Below are positions 10,369 through 19,102 of a stretch of 64,000 nucleotides of DNA, in pieces; position 1 is the first letter of the stretch; each line of letters starts with the position of its first letter. Position numbers and translations under genes: made by a program. The stretch comes from Rhodococcus spelaei (lineage in GTDB: Bacteria; Actinomycetota; Actinomycetes; Mycobacteriales; Mycobacteriaceae), in contig NZ_VIGH01000006.1 in NCBI RefSeq assembly GCF_006704125.1, positions 186,001 through 250,000 on the forward strand. The letters are read 5' to 3'. Under the pieces are notes generated by a model. It was not told the origin of the DNA. It worked only from the letters and a program-made list of their open reading frames with translations, and did no database searches.

Positions 10369-12735
10369 TCACGGGGTCGTCTTCGTGTCCGTGGTCACCG
10401 ACCCGTCTGGCATTTCGATGATCGTGTAGGTCGGGTCGACCATGTGGATCGGCTTGTTCCTGGACGCCCGTGCCCTGCCGGTCACTCTCAGCAGCTGGCC
10501 TGGAACGATGTCTTCGCCGCCGTGCGTCGGCGTGAACTTGACTTGCAGAGCGCCGGTACTGTCGTTGATCTCGATCTCCAGCGCGGTTCCAGCGCCCGTT
10601 GTGCCGTCACGGACCTTCAGTACCCGGCCCTCGACGGTCGCGCGCTGCCCGGCGATGAGCCCCGTCACCGAGATCATGGTCGGCGGTGCGTCCGGACGTT
10701 CGTAGGCGTCGATTCGGGACTGGTCGTCGCCCGCGATGCGGGCCTGAATCTTCTCGACCCGGCGCGTGATGCGTTCTTCGAACAGGTCGGGGAAGGCCTG
10801 CCGGATCTGCGACTGCACGTCGAACGGGACAATGGTGGCCGCGGCATGTGGGATCCGGCTGACCGCCCGCGCGACCTTGTCCGCGGTCCGGTCGTGCAGC
10901 AGTCGACCGAGCAGCGGAGCATAGCTGCGCCGTGGCAGAAGCAGTGTGACGTGGGTGTTCGGGTACTGGGCGAGTGCCTCGAGGACCGCTCGCTGGGCCG
11001 CGTGCGGCACGCGACGGTCCGGGCAGTCGATGATCTTCAGGGGGGTGGTCAGTTCGAAGTGGTCCCACCGCTTGCGCAACCGTTCGGCCTGCGCGGCGTC
11101 GATCATGAAATGCAGAGCCGTGACGGTGTCCGCGCCGAGTCCCCGCCCGTATCGAAGCGCCTCGAGGACCGCGAGATCGACAGAGTTCACCAGGACGAAC
11201 ACCCGGTGCCGGGCGTAGTTGACCTGCTCGGCCTGTTCGGTCCGGAACTCCTCCAGGATGGCGGCCTCGGCCCGGTACTCGCGGTTCAGGCGCATCAGGA
11301 TGAACACCAGAACCGGGAACACCACGACCACCAGCCACGCGCCCTCGGTGAACTTGGCCACCGCGAAGATCCCCACCACGACGGTCGAGAGGATGCCCGC
11401 CGACAGGTTGATCGCGAGCTTGTGCCGCCAGCCCGGTTCGCGCAGCGTCAGGTGGTGCTTGGTCATTCCGTAACCGGCCATCGAGAACCCGGTGAACACC
11501 CCGATCGCGTAGAACGGGACCAGGGCATTGACGGATCCACCCGTCCCGATGAGTAGTGCGACAGACAGCACGGTCAGCACGATGATGCCGTTGGAGAACA
11601 CGAGCCGGTGTCCGCGTTTGGTCAGTTGCCGCGGCAGGAACCGGTCTTCGGCGACAAAGTTGGCCAGTGCCGGGAAGCCGTTGAAACTGGTGTTCGCGCC
11701 GGTGAAGAGGATTGCGGCGGTGGCGATCTGGACCAGCACGTACAGGACGTGGCCGAGGGTGCCGCTGCCGAACACGGTGCGGGCCACCTCCGAGAGGACG
11801 GACGGGTAGCCCGCCGCGTACGGCGTCGCGTGGGTGGCGAAGGCCAGATACGACACGCCTGCGACGAGGAAGCCGAGGATGCACGCCATGACGGTCAGAA
11901 CCTTGCGTGCGTTCGGTCCCTCCGGCTTGCGGAAGAAGCTGACGGTGTTGGAGATCGCCTCGACACCCGTCAACGACGACCCACCGTTCGCGAACGCGCG
12001 CAACAACACCAGGATCGTCGCGCCCATCACCAGGCCGTTGCCCTGGTGGATCTCGACTGCGCCCGCGATGTTCACGGCGTCGTACTTCGGTAGGCCCCAG
12101 AAGACCTCTCGGACCACTCCGACGACGATCATCAGGCCGATCATGACCGTGAAGAAGTAGGTCGGGATCGCGAACGGCCTGCCCGCCTCGCGTAGGCCTC
12201 GCAGGTTGACGTAGCACATGAAGACGACGATGCAGACGGTGATCTCGAGGCTGTACGGACCCAGCGCCGGTATCGCCGACACGACCGCAACCGTGCCCGC
12301 TGCGGCCTGGACCGCGACCGTCACCACATAGTCGATGAGCAGGGCCGCAGCTGCGATCTGCGCTACCCGTGGCCCGAAGTTCTCCCTGGCGACGATGTAC
12401 GAGCCGCCGGCCCTGGTGTAGGCCATGACCACCTGACGGTAGGACGCGGCGACCAGCACCAGGATCACCAGGATCACGCCGGTGATCGGCAGCAGTAACG
12501 TGAACGCCGCCAGCCCGGCGAAGGGCAGCAACTCGATGAGAATTTCCTCGGTGCCGTACGCGGACGAGGAGATCGCGTCGGGAGAGAGCACTCCGAGCGC
12601 TATCGGATTGGACAGTCGTTCCGTCTTCAGTTGCTCGGTGATGAGCGGCTTGCCGAGGAACAGGCGCTTGACCGCGTATCCGATCGACTCGGGCAGGTGG
12701 TCAGGCGACCTGATGGAACCGTCCTTGGACGTCAC
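10369..12735 (-). CDS. APC-superfamily (KimA-like) transporter with C-terminal OB-fold
   Basis: A 788-residue membrane protein. Residues about 50-465 form the APC-fold transporter (LGVLSPDAISSSAYGTEEIL at the first helix, about 12 membrane segments), matching the KimA/YdaO-type amino-acid/potassium permeases. A cytosolic segment follows (about 470-690). Residues about 695-785 read as an OB-fold domain (VEGRVLKVRDGTTG, LEIEINDSTGALQVKF, VPGQLLRVTGRAR). KimA proteins take up potassium and answer to cyclic di-AMP; that role is inferred. In M. tuberculosis I recall the OB-fold as a separate gene near Rv2690c, so the fusion is unusual. It is last in the fxsA-to-permease run, 45 bases after ppm1. 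Confidence 0.85.
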   Translation of the reverse strand: MTSKDGSIRSPDHLPESIGYAVKRLFLGKPLITEQLKTERLSNPIALGVLSPDAISSSAYGTEEILIELLPFAGLAAFTLLLPITGVILVILVLVAASYRQVVMAYTRAGGSYIVARENFGPRVAQIAAAALLIDYVVTVAVQAAAGTVAVVSAIPALGPYSLEITVCIVVFMCYVNLRGLREAGRPFAIPTYFFTVMIGLMIVVGVVREVFWGLPKYDAVNIAGAVEIHQGNGLVMGATILVLLRAFANGGSSLTGVEAISNTVSFFRKPEGPNARKVLTVMACILGFLVAGVSYLAFATHATPYAAGYPSVLSEVARTVFGSGTLGHVLYVLVQIATAAILFTGANTSFNGFPALANFVAEDRFLPRQLTKRGHRLVFSNGIIVLTVLSVALLIGTGGSVNALVPFYAIGVFTGFSMAGYGMTKHHLTLREPGWRHKLAINLSAGILSTVVVGIFAVAKFTEGAWLVVVVFPVLVFILMRLNREYRAEAAILEEFRTEQAEQVNYARHRVFVLVNSVDLAVLEALRYGRGLGADTVTALHFMIDAAQAERLRKRWDHFELTTPLKIIDCPDRRVPHAAQRAVLEALAQYPNTHVTLLLPRRSYAPLLGRLLHDRTADKVARAVSRIPHAAATIVPFDVQSQIRQAFPDLFEERITRRVEKIQARIAGDDQSRIDAYERPDAPPTMISVTGLIAGQRATVEGRVLKVRDGTTGAGTALEIEINDSTGALQVKFTPTHGGEDIVPGQLLRVTGRARASRNKPIHMVDPTYTIIEMPDGSVTTDTKTTP

Positions 12736-12780
12736 CAGGACATCGTCACCCCGTGGGGTGAGCGGCGTAAAGCGGCGACG

Positions 12781-13575
12781 CTACTTGCGCAGCAGCGCCC
12801 GCACCTTGTTCCAGCGGCTGCGCATCCCCCACACGGTGACCTTGAGCAGGGCTTCCTGCACGATATTGCCGTCCATCTTGGACTCCCCGAACTCGCGTTC
12901 GGTGAACGTGATCGGGACCTCGACCATCGTGAATCCCTGCTGGAGCGAACGCCACGCCAGGTCCACCTGGAAGCAGTAGCCGTGCGACTCGATCGAGTCG
13001 AGGTCGAGGGCCTCGAGCACCTCGCGGCGGTACGCGCGGAAACCGCCCGTGATGTCCTTGATCGTGACGCCGAGGGCGAGCCGCGAGTAGAGGTTGCCGC
13101 CGCGGGAGAGGAACTCGCGACGTTTCGGCCAGTTCACGACCGAGCCGCCGGGCACGTACCGCGAGCCGGCCACCAGGTCGGCGCCCTGGTCGATCTGGTC
13201 GAGGAGCCGGTGCAGTTGCTCGGGCGCGTGGCTGCCGTCGGCGTCCATCTCCACCAGTACCCGGTAGTCGCGGTCCAGGCCCCAGCGGAACCCGGCGATG
13301 TACGCGGCGCCGAGTCCGTTCTTCTCGGTTCGGTGCAGGACGTGGATCCGGCCCGCGGGATCGGACGCCGCGAGCTTGTCGGCGATGTCGCCGGTGCCGT
13401 CGGGGCTGCCGTCGTCCGCGACGAGGACGTGGGCACCGGGCACTGCGGTATGCAGCCGGCCGATGATCAGCTCGATGTTCTCCCGCTCGTTGTAGGTCGG
13501 AATGATCACCAAGGTGTGCGCGCTCGGTGTGTCGTCGTTCGGCGTGTTCTCGGTCGGCGTGCCCGGGCTCATCAA
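12781..13575 (-). CDS. ppm1: Polyprenol monophosphomannose synthase
   Basis: A 264-residue GT2 glycosyltransferase that transfers mannose from GDP-mannose to polyprenyl phosphate, making the donor for lipomannan, lipoarabinomannan and protein mannosylation. Visible: start of the GT-A fold ([18 protein letters not shown]), the metal-binding DAD in VEMDADGSH, and the [14 protein letters not shown] and [15 protein letters not shown] segments of dolichyl-phosphate-mannose synthases. No C-terminal membrane domain. In M. tuberculosis it is fused to Lnt (Rv2051c); here the two are separate genes 49 bases apart, lnt first. Confidence 0.95.
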   Translation of the reverse strand: MMSPGTPTENTPNDDTPSAHTLVIIPTYNERENIELIIGRLHTAVPGAHVLVADDGSPDGTGDIADKLAASDPAGRIHVLHRTEKNGLGAAYIAGFRWGLDRDYRVLVEMDADGSHAPEQLHRLLDQIDQGADLVAGSRYVPGGSVVNWPKRREFLSRGGNLYSRLALGVTIKDITGGFRAYRREVLEALDLDSIESHGYCFQVDLAWRSLQQGFTMVEVPITFTEREFGESKMDGNIVQEALLKVTVWGMRSRWNKVRALLRK

Positions 13576-13624
13576 GATCCTCTCCGCCAGCCGTGGCTGG
13601 TTTCCGTCAAATTCGATCGCGCCG

Positions 13625-15235
13625 TCAGTTGAGCGGCGCGGCCGACCTGCGTCGACGCACCAGCGCGACGACGAGGGCCAGTCCGGCGCCGATGCACAGA
13701 GCGAACTCCGGAATCGGGCCGAGTCGAGTAGCCAGCGTAGTGGAGGTGCGCAGCGGCACCTGCGCCACCAATGTGGTGGGGGTGAACAGTGACGACGACT
13801 GCTGCACCTGTCCGTCGGGGCCGACGATCGCGCTCACCCCGGACGTGGCGGCCACGACGACCGACCGCCCGTGTTCGACGGCGCGCACCCGCGACATCGC
13901 GAGCTGCTGGTAGGTCATCTCGGTGTCGCCGAAGGTGGCGTTGTTGGTGGGGACCGCGATCAGCTTCGCGCCCGCACGGACCGCCTCCGTCAGGGCCCGG
14001 TCGAACGCGACCTCGTAACAGGTCGCCACCGCGATGGGGATCCCGGCGGCGTGGACGACACCATTGCCGTCGCCGGGTACGAAGTTGCCCGCCTTGTCCG
14101 CGTACGAGGAGAAGTGGCGGAAGAACCCGCGGTAGGGCAGGTACTCGCCGAACGGCTGGATGATCTTCTTGTCGTGCCGCTCCTGCGGTCCGTCGACACC
14201 GTCCCAGACGATGACCGAATTGGTGGTGGTTCCGTCCCCGTTCACCAGCACCGCGCCGACCAGGATCGGCGCCCCGACGGCCCGGGAGGCGGCGCCGATC
14301 TCGGTGGCGGCGTCGGAATTGCGGAGGGGGTCGATGTCGGAGGCGTTCTCCGGCCAGATCACCACGTCGGGGCGCGGCTGCCGCCCGGCGTCGATGTCGT
14401 CGGCCAGTCGCATGGTCTGCCGGACGTGGTTGTCGAGCACCGCGCGCCGCTGCGCATTGAACTCGAGTCCGAGTCGTGGGACGCCGCCCTGGATCGCGGC
14501 GACGGTGATCGTGCGGTCGCCCGCGCCGGGATCGGTGGAGTCCGGACCGGGCACGGTCGGCCAGAGTGCGGCGGCGAGCAGCGGTGCGACCACGGTCAGT
14601 GCGGCCGCCGGGAGCCAGGCACGCGGCGTGCGGTCGCGGAGTAGTGCGGTGACCAGCGAGGCCAGTCCGGTTCCGGTCAGCGCGACCGCGAAGCTGAGCA
14701 GCGGAGCCCCACCGACACTCGCGACCGACAGCAGCCAACCCTCGGACTGCCCGAATGCCAGTCGGCCCCAAGGGAATCCACCGAACGGGACGCTCGAGCG
14801 AAGCCATTCGGTCAGCGACCACGCGCAGGCCAGCCACAGCGCCGCGAGCGGTAGTCGGGCCAGTGCGACGACGAGCACGCCGAACAGTCCGACGAACACC
14901 GCCTCGGCGGTCGAGAGCGCGAGCCACGGCATCGGGCCGACGTACTCCCCCACCCAGGGCAGCAGCGGGACGAGAAACCCGAGCCCGGCCAGGAACCCGT
15001 AGCCGAAGCCGCCGCGGAGCCGCCGAGGCGGGCCGTCGCCGCCCCATCTGGTGAGCACCAGCACCAGCAGGGCAACGCCGACCGGTGCCAGGAACCACAG
15101 CGGTCGGGGCGGGAAGCTCGCGAACAGCAGCAGGCCGGAGCAGATCGCTGCTGCCGAGTCGCGGAGGGTGGGCAGCCAGGCGCGGGTGGGGGTCGCCGGT
15201 TCCTTCTCCCCCTCCGTCACGGAATCAGCGCGCAT
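13625..15235 (-). CDS. lnt: Apolipoprotein N-acyltransferase
   Basis: A 536-residue inner-membrane enzyme that N-acylates the amino-terminal cysteine of lipoproteins. The first 200 or so residues hold multiple membrane helices ([20 protein letters not shown]); residues about 230-490 are the periplasmic nitrilase domain with the Glu-Lys-Cys triad: Glu in VIWPENAS, Lys in [13 protein letters not shown], Cys in VATCYEVAF. One more membrane helix lies at the C-terminus. The start overlaps the amidohydrolase end by 11 bases, so the two are translationally coupled; ppm1 follows, whose product glycosylates lipoproteins and lipids. Confidence 0.95.
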   Translation of the reverse strand: MRADSVTEGEKEPATPTRAWLPTLRDSAAAICSGLLLFASFPPRPLWFLAPVGVALLVLVLTRWGGDGPPRRLRGGFGYGFLAGLGFLVPLLPWVGEYVGPMPWLALSTAEAVFVGLFGVLVVALARLPLAALWLACAWSLTEWLRSSVPFGGFPWGRLAFGQSEGWLLSVASVGGAPLLSFAVALTGTGLASLVTALLRDRTPRAWLPAAALTVVAPLLAAALWPTVPGPDSTDPGAGDRTITVAAIQGGVPRLGLEFNAQRRAVLDNHVRQTMRLADDIDAGRQPRPDVVIWPENASDIDPLRNSDAATEIGAASRAVGAPILVGAVLVNGDGTTTNSVIVWDGVDGPQERHDKKIIQPFGEYLPYRGFFRHFSSYADKAGNFVPGDGNGVVHAAGIPIAVATCYEVAFDRALTEAVRAGAKLIAVPTNNATFGDTEMTYQQLAMSRVRAVEHGRSVVVAATSGVSAIVGPDGQVQQSSSLFTPTTLVAQVPLRTSTTLATRLGPIPEFALCIGAGLALVVALVRRRRSAAPLN

Positions 15236-16802
15236 AGATGGTGGTCCCGCGGTGCACGGTGGCCAGGCAGACGGGATTCGGCGCGTCGGCCTCGAGTCGC
15301 GGCAGTGCCGGCACCCGCGAACGCGGGTCCGTCGACCAGCGCTGCACCGAGTCCTTGGGCGCGCTGACCACCAGTTCGCCGGTCTCCCACACCGCGTACG
15401 AGGCCGGGGCTCCCGGGACCAGAGTGCCGGCGAGTCCGTCGCGGACGCCGCCCGCCCGCCAGGCGCCGCGGGTGGCGGCGGAGAACGCGGCGCGCGGCGA
15501 GAGGCCGTGGCCGTCGGTGTGGTGGTCGACGGCGGCGCGCAGCATCGACCACGGGTCGACGGGGGTGACCGGGGCGTCCGAGCCGAAGGCCAGCGACAGC
15601 CCCGTCGAGGCCATCGCGGCGAACGGGTTCATGGCGCGGGCGCGCTCGGCGCCCAGGGCCCGCGCGTAGAGGCCGTCGGGCCCGCCCCACAGCGCGTCGA
15701 ACGCCGGCTGCACGGACGCGACCACACCGAGCCGGCCGAGGGTGGCGGCCTGGTCCGGGGTGATCATCTCGAGGTGCTCGAGGCGGTGACCGCAGGCCGC
15801 GACCTTCGGCCCACCGAGTTCGACGGCGACCAGCTCGAATGCTGCCACCGCGGCGGTGGTCGCGGCGTCGCCGATCACATGGAAGCCGGCCTGGACACCG
15901 GCAAGGGTGCAGGCGCGCACGTGGGCTGCGATGGCGTCGACGTCGAGGTAGCTGCTGCCGGTCGTCGGGCGGTCGGCGTACGGCTCGCTGAGCCACGCGG
16001 TGCGCGAGCCGATTGCCCCGTCGACGAACAGGTCGCCGCCGAGGGCGTGTGCCCCGGTCTGCGCGAGCAGCGCGGCGGCCTCCTCGGCGCTGGTGACGGC
16101 CTGACCCCAGTAGGCGCGGACCTGCACGCAGTGCGGATGCGCGAGGAGTTCGGCGAGGTCGTCGCGGCCGGCGATGTCGGGACCGGCGCATTCGTGGACG
16201 GCGGCGATCCCGTTGGCGGCGGCCCGGTCCAGTGCTGCGGTGCGGGCGCGCCGCCGCTGGTCGGGAGTGAGCAGGTCGCGAGCGGCGGAGCGGGCGCGGT
16301 GGTGGTCCTCGGCGGTGACCGGGTCCTGGCCGGGCGTCCCGGCGGCCTCTCGCAACGCGGTGGAGCACGCGGCGGAGTGGGCGTCGATGCGGGAGAGGTA
16401 GACCGCGCGGCCCGGGGCGACGGCATCGAGTTCGGCCGTGCTGGGACAGCGGTCGGAGTCGGGCCAGCCGGTCTCGTCCCAACCCTGTCCCCAGACGACG
16501 GCATCGTGGTGGACGGCGGCGTAGGCGCGCACCAGGTCGAGGCATTCGCGCAGGGAACGCGCGCCGGTCAGGTCGAGTCCGGTGAGCGCGAGACCCAGCG
16601 CGGTCGTGTGGACGTGCGTGTCGACGAAGGCCGGTGCGACGAAGGCGCCGTCGAGGTCGACGATCTCGGCGTCCGGGTGCAGGGCGCGTCCGGGGCGATC
16701 CTCACCGACCCAGACGACGGTGCCGTCGGTCACTGCCATCGAGGTCGCATCCGGTGCGGTCGGGCTGTAGATCCGGCCGCCGACCAACAATTGGGTACTC
16801 AC
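15225..16802 (-). CDS. Amidohydrolase (YtcJ-like)
   Basis: A 525-residue metal-dependent hydrolase. The first metal site is seen in FVDTHVHTTALG, the carboxylated-Lys region and active barrel follow, and FHVIGDAA, HRLEHLEMI and FGSDAPV supply the later His and Asp ligands. The fold matches the amidohydrolase_3/YtcJ group; the substrate is unknown. It lies 6 bases downstream of fxsA and overlaps lnt, the position of Rv2052c in M. tuberculosis, so it may belong to the same envelope operon. Confidence 0.85.
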   Translation of the reverse strand: MSTQLLVGGRIYSPTAPDATSMAVTDGTVVWVGEDRPGRALHPDAEIVDLDGAFVAPAFVDTHVHTTALGLALTGLDLTGARSLRECLDLVRAYAAVHHDAVVWGQGWDETGWPDSDRCPSTAELDAVAPGRAVYLSRIDAHSAACSTALREAAGTPGQDPVTAEDHHRARSAARDLLTPDQRRRARTAALDRAAANGIAAVHECAGPDIAGRDDLAELLAHPHCVQVRAYWGQAVTSAEEAAALLAQTGAHALGGDLFVDGAIGSRTAWLSEPYADRPTTGSSYLDVDAIAAHVRACTLAGVQAGFHVIGDAATTAAVAAFELVAVELGGPKVAACGHRLEHLEMITPDQAATLGRLGVVASVQPAFDALWGGPDGLYARALGAERARAMNPFAAMASTGLSLAFGSDAPVTPVDPWSMLRAAVDHHTDGHGLSPRAAFSAATRGAWRAGGVRDGLAGTLVPGAPASYAVWETGELVVSAPKDSVQRWSTDPRSRVPALPRLEADAPNPVCLATVHRGTTIYAR

Positions 16803-16808
16803 GAAGGG

Positions 16809-17390
16809 TCAGTCTGCCCGCCCGCGGCCGGGATACCCCGCACTGGGATCGGGAAGTATGACCTCGCCCTCAATTGCCAGTGGGCCGCCCCGCCGGTAGT
16901 CGGCGGTTCCGTAGCCGAAGGGATCGCCGACCGTGTCGGTCACGACGGTGTCCTCGACGACCACGCCGTCGACGACGGTGTGACGTCGGGTCCGCGCGTA
17001 CGCACCGGCACCGGCGGTACCGGCAGCGGTGGCGAGACCGATCTTGCGGCCGCCGAACAGCAGGACCAGCGGACGAAGCACGCGGCGGGTCGGCGGGATC
17101 AGCAACAGCAGACCGAGCGCGGAGGTGACCAGGCCCGGGACGATCAGCAGTACGGTCCCGGCCGCGACCAGCGCGCCGTCGGCGACGGCGCCTCCGGCGG
17201 ACCGGTTGCCGCGGCCCGCCTGCCGGAACTGTTCGAACACCCGGCGGAACTGCGAGCGGACCAGCCACGCCCCGACCGCCCAACCGAGCAGGAACAGCAG
17301 TACGGTCCAGCCCGCGCCGATGGCGTTGCCGACCACGATGACCGCCGCGACCTCGACCACGACGTAGAGAAGGAACAACGCCGGAATCAT
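16809..17390 (-). CDS. fxsA: FxsA-family membrane protein
   Basis: 193 residues from ATG 17390, with GAAAGGACC upstream. Four hydrophobic stretches in the first 110 residues (ALFLLYVVVEVAAVIVVGNA, TVLLFLLGWAVGAWLV, VAAGTVLLIVPGLVTSALGL) and the GTVLLIVPGLVTSALGLLLLIPP signature of FxsA/YggA proteins. The C-terminal 70 residues are soluble, acidic and Gly-rich. E. coli FxsA relieves phage F exclusion; the actinobacterial role is unknown. It occupies the Rv2053c position. Confidence 0.88.
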   Translation of the reverse strand: MIPALFLLYVVVEVAAVIVVGNAIGAGWTVLLFLLGWAVGAWLVRSQFRRVFEQFRQAGRGNRSAGGAVADGALVAAGTVLLIVPGLVTSALGLLLLIPPTRRVLRPLVLLFGGRKIGLATAAGTAGAGAYARTRRHTVVDGVVVEDTVVTDTVGDPFGYGTADYRRGGPLAIEGEVILPDPSAGYPGRGRAD

Positions 17391-17482
17391 TGCCGGTCCT
17401 TTCGGAGAGGGGCTGTTGTCCCGTTCAACGCGCGGGATGCCCGATTTTCTCCCGGACCGTCCGGATGCTCGACGACCGCCGG

Positions 17483-18142
17483 CTAGGAACCGGGCGTGAC
17501 CAGGCCGGTCTCGTAGGCGAGCACGACCGCCTGGACCCGGTCCCGCAGGCCGAGCTTGGTGAGGATCCGGCCGACGTGGGTCTTGACCGTCGCCTCCGAG
17601 AGGTGCAGGCCGTTGGCGATCTCCGCGTTCGACAGCCCGGTGGCGAGGTGCTCGAGTACCTCGCGCTCCCGGTCGGTGAGGTCGTCGAGGATCTCCGGTG
17701 CGCGGGTCGGGGTGCGGTCCTCGGATATGAACCTCGAGAGCAGCCTGCGCGTCACTTTCGGGGAGACCACGGCGTCGCCGGCGGCGACACTGCGGATGGC
17801 GGAGACGAGGTCCTCGGGTGGGGTGTCCTTGAGGAGGAAGCCGCTCGCACCGGCCCGGAGGGCGCCGAGGGCGTGCTCGTCGAGGTCGAAGGTCGTCATC
17901 ACCAGCACCCTGCTCGGACAACCCGACTCGATGATCTGCTCGGTCGCGGCGACACCGTCGACGATCGGCATCCGGACGTCCATCAACACGACGTCCGGTG
18001 CGAGCCGGCGGGCCTCCGTGACGGCCGCGGCGCCGTCCGCGGCCTCGCCGACCACCGCCAGGTCGTCGTGGGCGTCGAGCACCATCTTCAAGCCCATTCG
18101 CATGAGTTCCTGGTCGTCGACAAGCAACACGGTGATCGGCAC
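17483..18142 (-). CDS. NarL/FixJ response regulator without adjacent kinase
   Basis: 219 residues. Receiver domain 1-120 with Asp9/Asp10, phospho-acceptor Asp55 (VLMDVRMP), Thr in VLVMTTFD and Lys in GFLLKDTPP. C-terminal LuxR-type helix-turn-helix (LTDREREVLEHLATGLSNAE, ATVKTHVGRIL). Kinases of this type are normally next to their regulator, but none is here. The only matching HisKA_3 kinase lies on the same strand at 29738-30895, beyond accessory DNA. It is transcribed toward fxsA, 92 bases away. Confidence 0.93.
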   Translation of the reverse strand: MPITVLLVDDQELMRMGLKMVLDAHDDLAVVGEAADGAAAVTEARRLAPDVVLMDVRMPIVDGVAATEQIIESGCPSRVLVMTTFDLDEHALGALRAGASGFLLKDTPPEDLVSAIRSVAAGDAVVSPKVTRRLLSRFISEDRTPTRAPEILDDLTDREREVLEHLATGLSNAEIANGLHLSEATVKTHVGRILTKLGLRDRVQAVVLAYETGLVTPGS

Positions 18143-18264
18143 GCGAACACACTAGCCCGACCGATCGTGCGGGTGAGCCGAGCAGTTCCGAGCGTGGTGG
18201 CGCACGGGGCCTGCCGCAGTGACCAACCTGTTTTCGACTTTGTGGCGACCATTTTTAGCGTCGC

Positions 18265-18293
18265 TGTCGATTCCGGTCGCCCCCGAGTGTCGT
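18265..18293 (+). promoter_or_regulatory. Predicted ECF42 promoter 1
   Basis: TGTCGA at 18265-18270, then exactly 20 bases, then CGT at 18291-18293. The same pair and spacing lies before the second YCII/ECF42 operon at 51401-51429. TGTCGA as a -35 element has been described for ECF42 targets. It is about 50 bases before the first gene of the operon. Confidence 0.65.
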
Positions 18294-18345
18294 GTAGGTG
18301 AATGGCCCGATCGGCGGGCCAGGACATCGTGAAGGAGAACGGGCC

Positions 18346-18747
18346 ATGAGCGAGACCCGAAGCAAGGACGAAGCCGCCATCCGAGCCGTCTTGGCGGGGG
18401 TTTACGACGCGTGGGGCACCGACGCCGATGCCTTCGTCGCGGACTACACCGAGGACGCCACCGCGATCCTGCCGGGTTCCTACCGGCGTTCCAAGGAAGA
18501 GGTCCGCCAGAAGATGGCCGAGGGGTTCGCGTCGGTTCTGAAGGGTTCGACCACCAGGGACGAGATTCGGAGCATCCGATTCCTGGGCGCGGACGCCGCG
18601 GTCGTTGTCAGTGAGACCGGCATCCTGTTTCCTGGTGAGGCCCTGGTGCCCGCGGACCGGGTTGCCAACGCGACGTGGGTGCTGGAGAAGCGTGACGACA
18701 AGTGGCTGATCGCGGCCTACCACAACAGCCCGGCCCACGCCGGCTAG
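18346..18747 (+). CDS. SnoaL-like (SgcJ/EcaC type) protein
   Basis: 133 residues from ATG 18346 with AAGGAG upstream. Cone-shaped alpha+beta barrel of the NTF2/SnoaL superfamily: AAIRAVLAGVYDAWGTDADAF, YTEDATAILPG and the C-terminal ANATWVLEKRDDKWLIAAYH strand pair. Members are small polyketide-cyclase-like or ligand-binding proteins; the ligand is unknown. First gene of a three-gene operon with the YCII protein and ECF42 sigma factor (14 bases to the next gene), so probably an accessory target of that sigma factor. Confidence 0.8.
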   Translation: MSETRSKDEAAIRAVLAGVYDAWGTDADAFVADYTEDATAILPGSYRRSKEEVRQKMAEGFASVLKGSTTRDEIRSIRFLGADAAVVVSETGILFPGEALVPADRVANATWVLEKRDDKWLIAAYHNSPAHAG

Positions 18748-18760
18748 GAAGAACGAGGCA

Positions 18761-19102
18761 ATGGCACAGTATCTCGCCCTGATCTACCAGGACGAACGAG
18801 CGCTCGGTGACACCTACGCGGGCGAGAACATGGCGCCCGACCACCAGGCGTTCATCGCGGCCAACCAGGCTGCACTGGCGGACGGGGTCGCACTGGAAGG
18901 CAGCACCACAGCGACCTGTATCCGTCCGAAGGACGGAGGCAGTTTCTTCGTCAGCGACGGCCCGTTCGTCGAGACCAAGGAACAGTTGGTGGGTTTCTAC
19001 GTGATCGAGGCCGCCGATCTGGACGAGGCGATGGCCGTCGCACGACAGATCCCGATGGATTACGGCGGCATCGAGATTCGGCCGGTTCGTGTCTTCTCCT
19101 GA
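18761..19102 (+). CDS. YCII/DGPF-domain protein, ECF42 partner
   Basis: 113 residues, one ferredoxin-like YCII-related (DGPF) domain: MAQYLALIYQDERALG, the DGPFVETKEQLVGFYVIEA signature and the closing strand GGIEIRPVRVF. Such proteins are the hallmark neighbours of ECF42 sigma factors; their biochemical role is not established. The stop overlaps the sigma factor start by 14 bases. Confidence 0.9.
   Translation: MAQYLALIYQDERALGDTYAGENMAPDHQAFIAANQAALADGVALEGSTTATCIRPKDGGSFFVSDGPFVETKEQLVGFYVIEAADLDEAMAVARQIPMDYGGIEIRPVRVFS

Noticed and set aside
15051-17486. 811-codon plus-strand frame
   Set aside because: Antisense to lnt, the amidohydrolase and fxsA, which have full family signatures.
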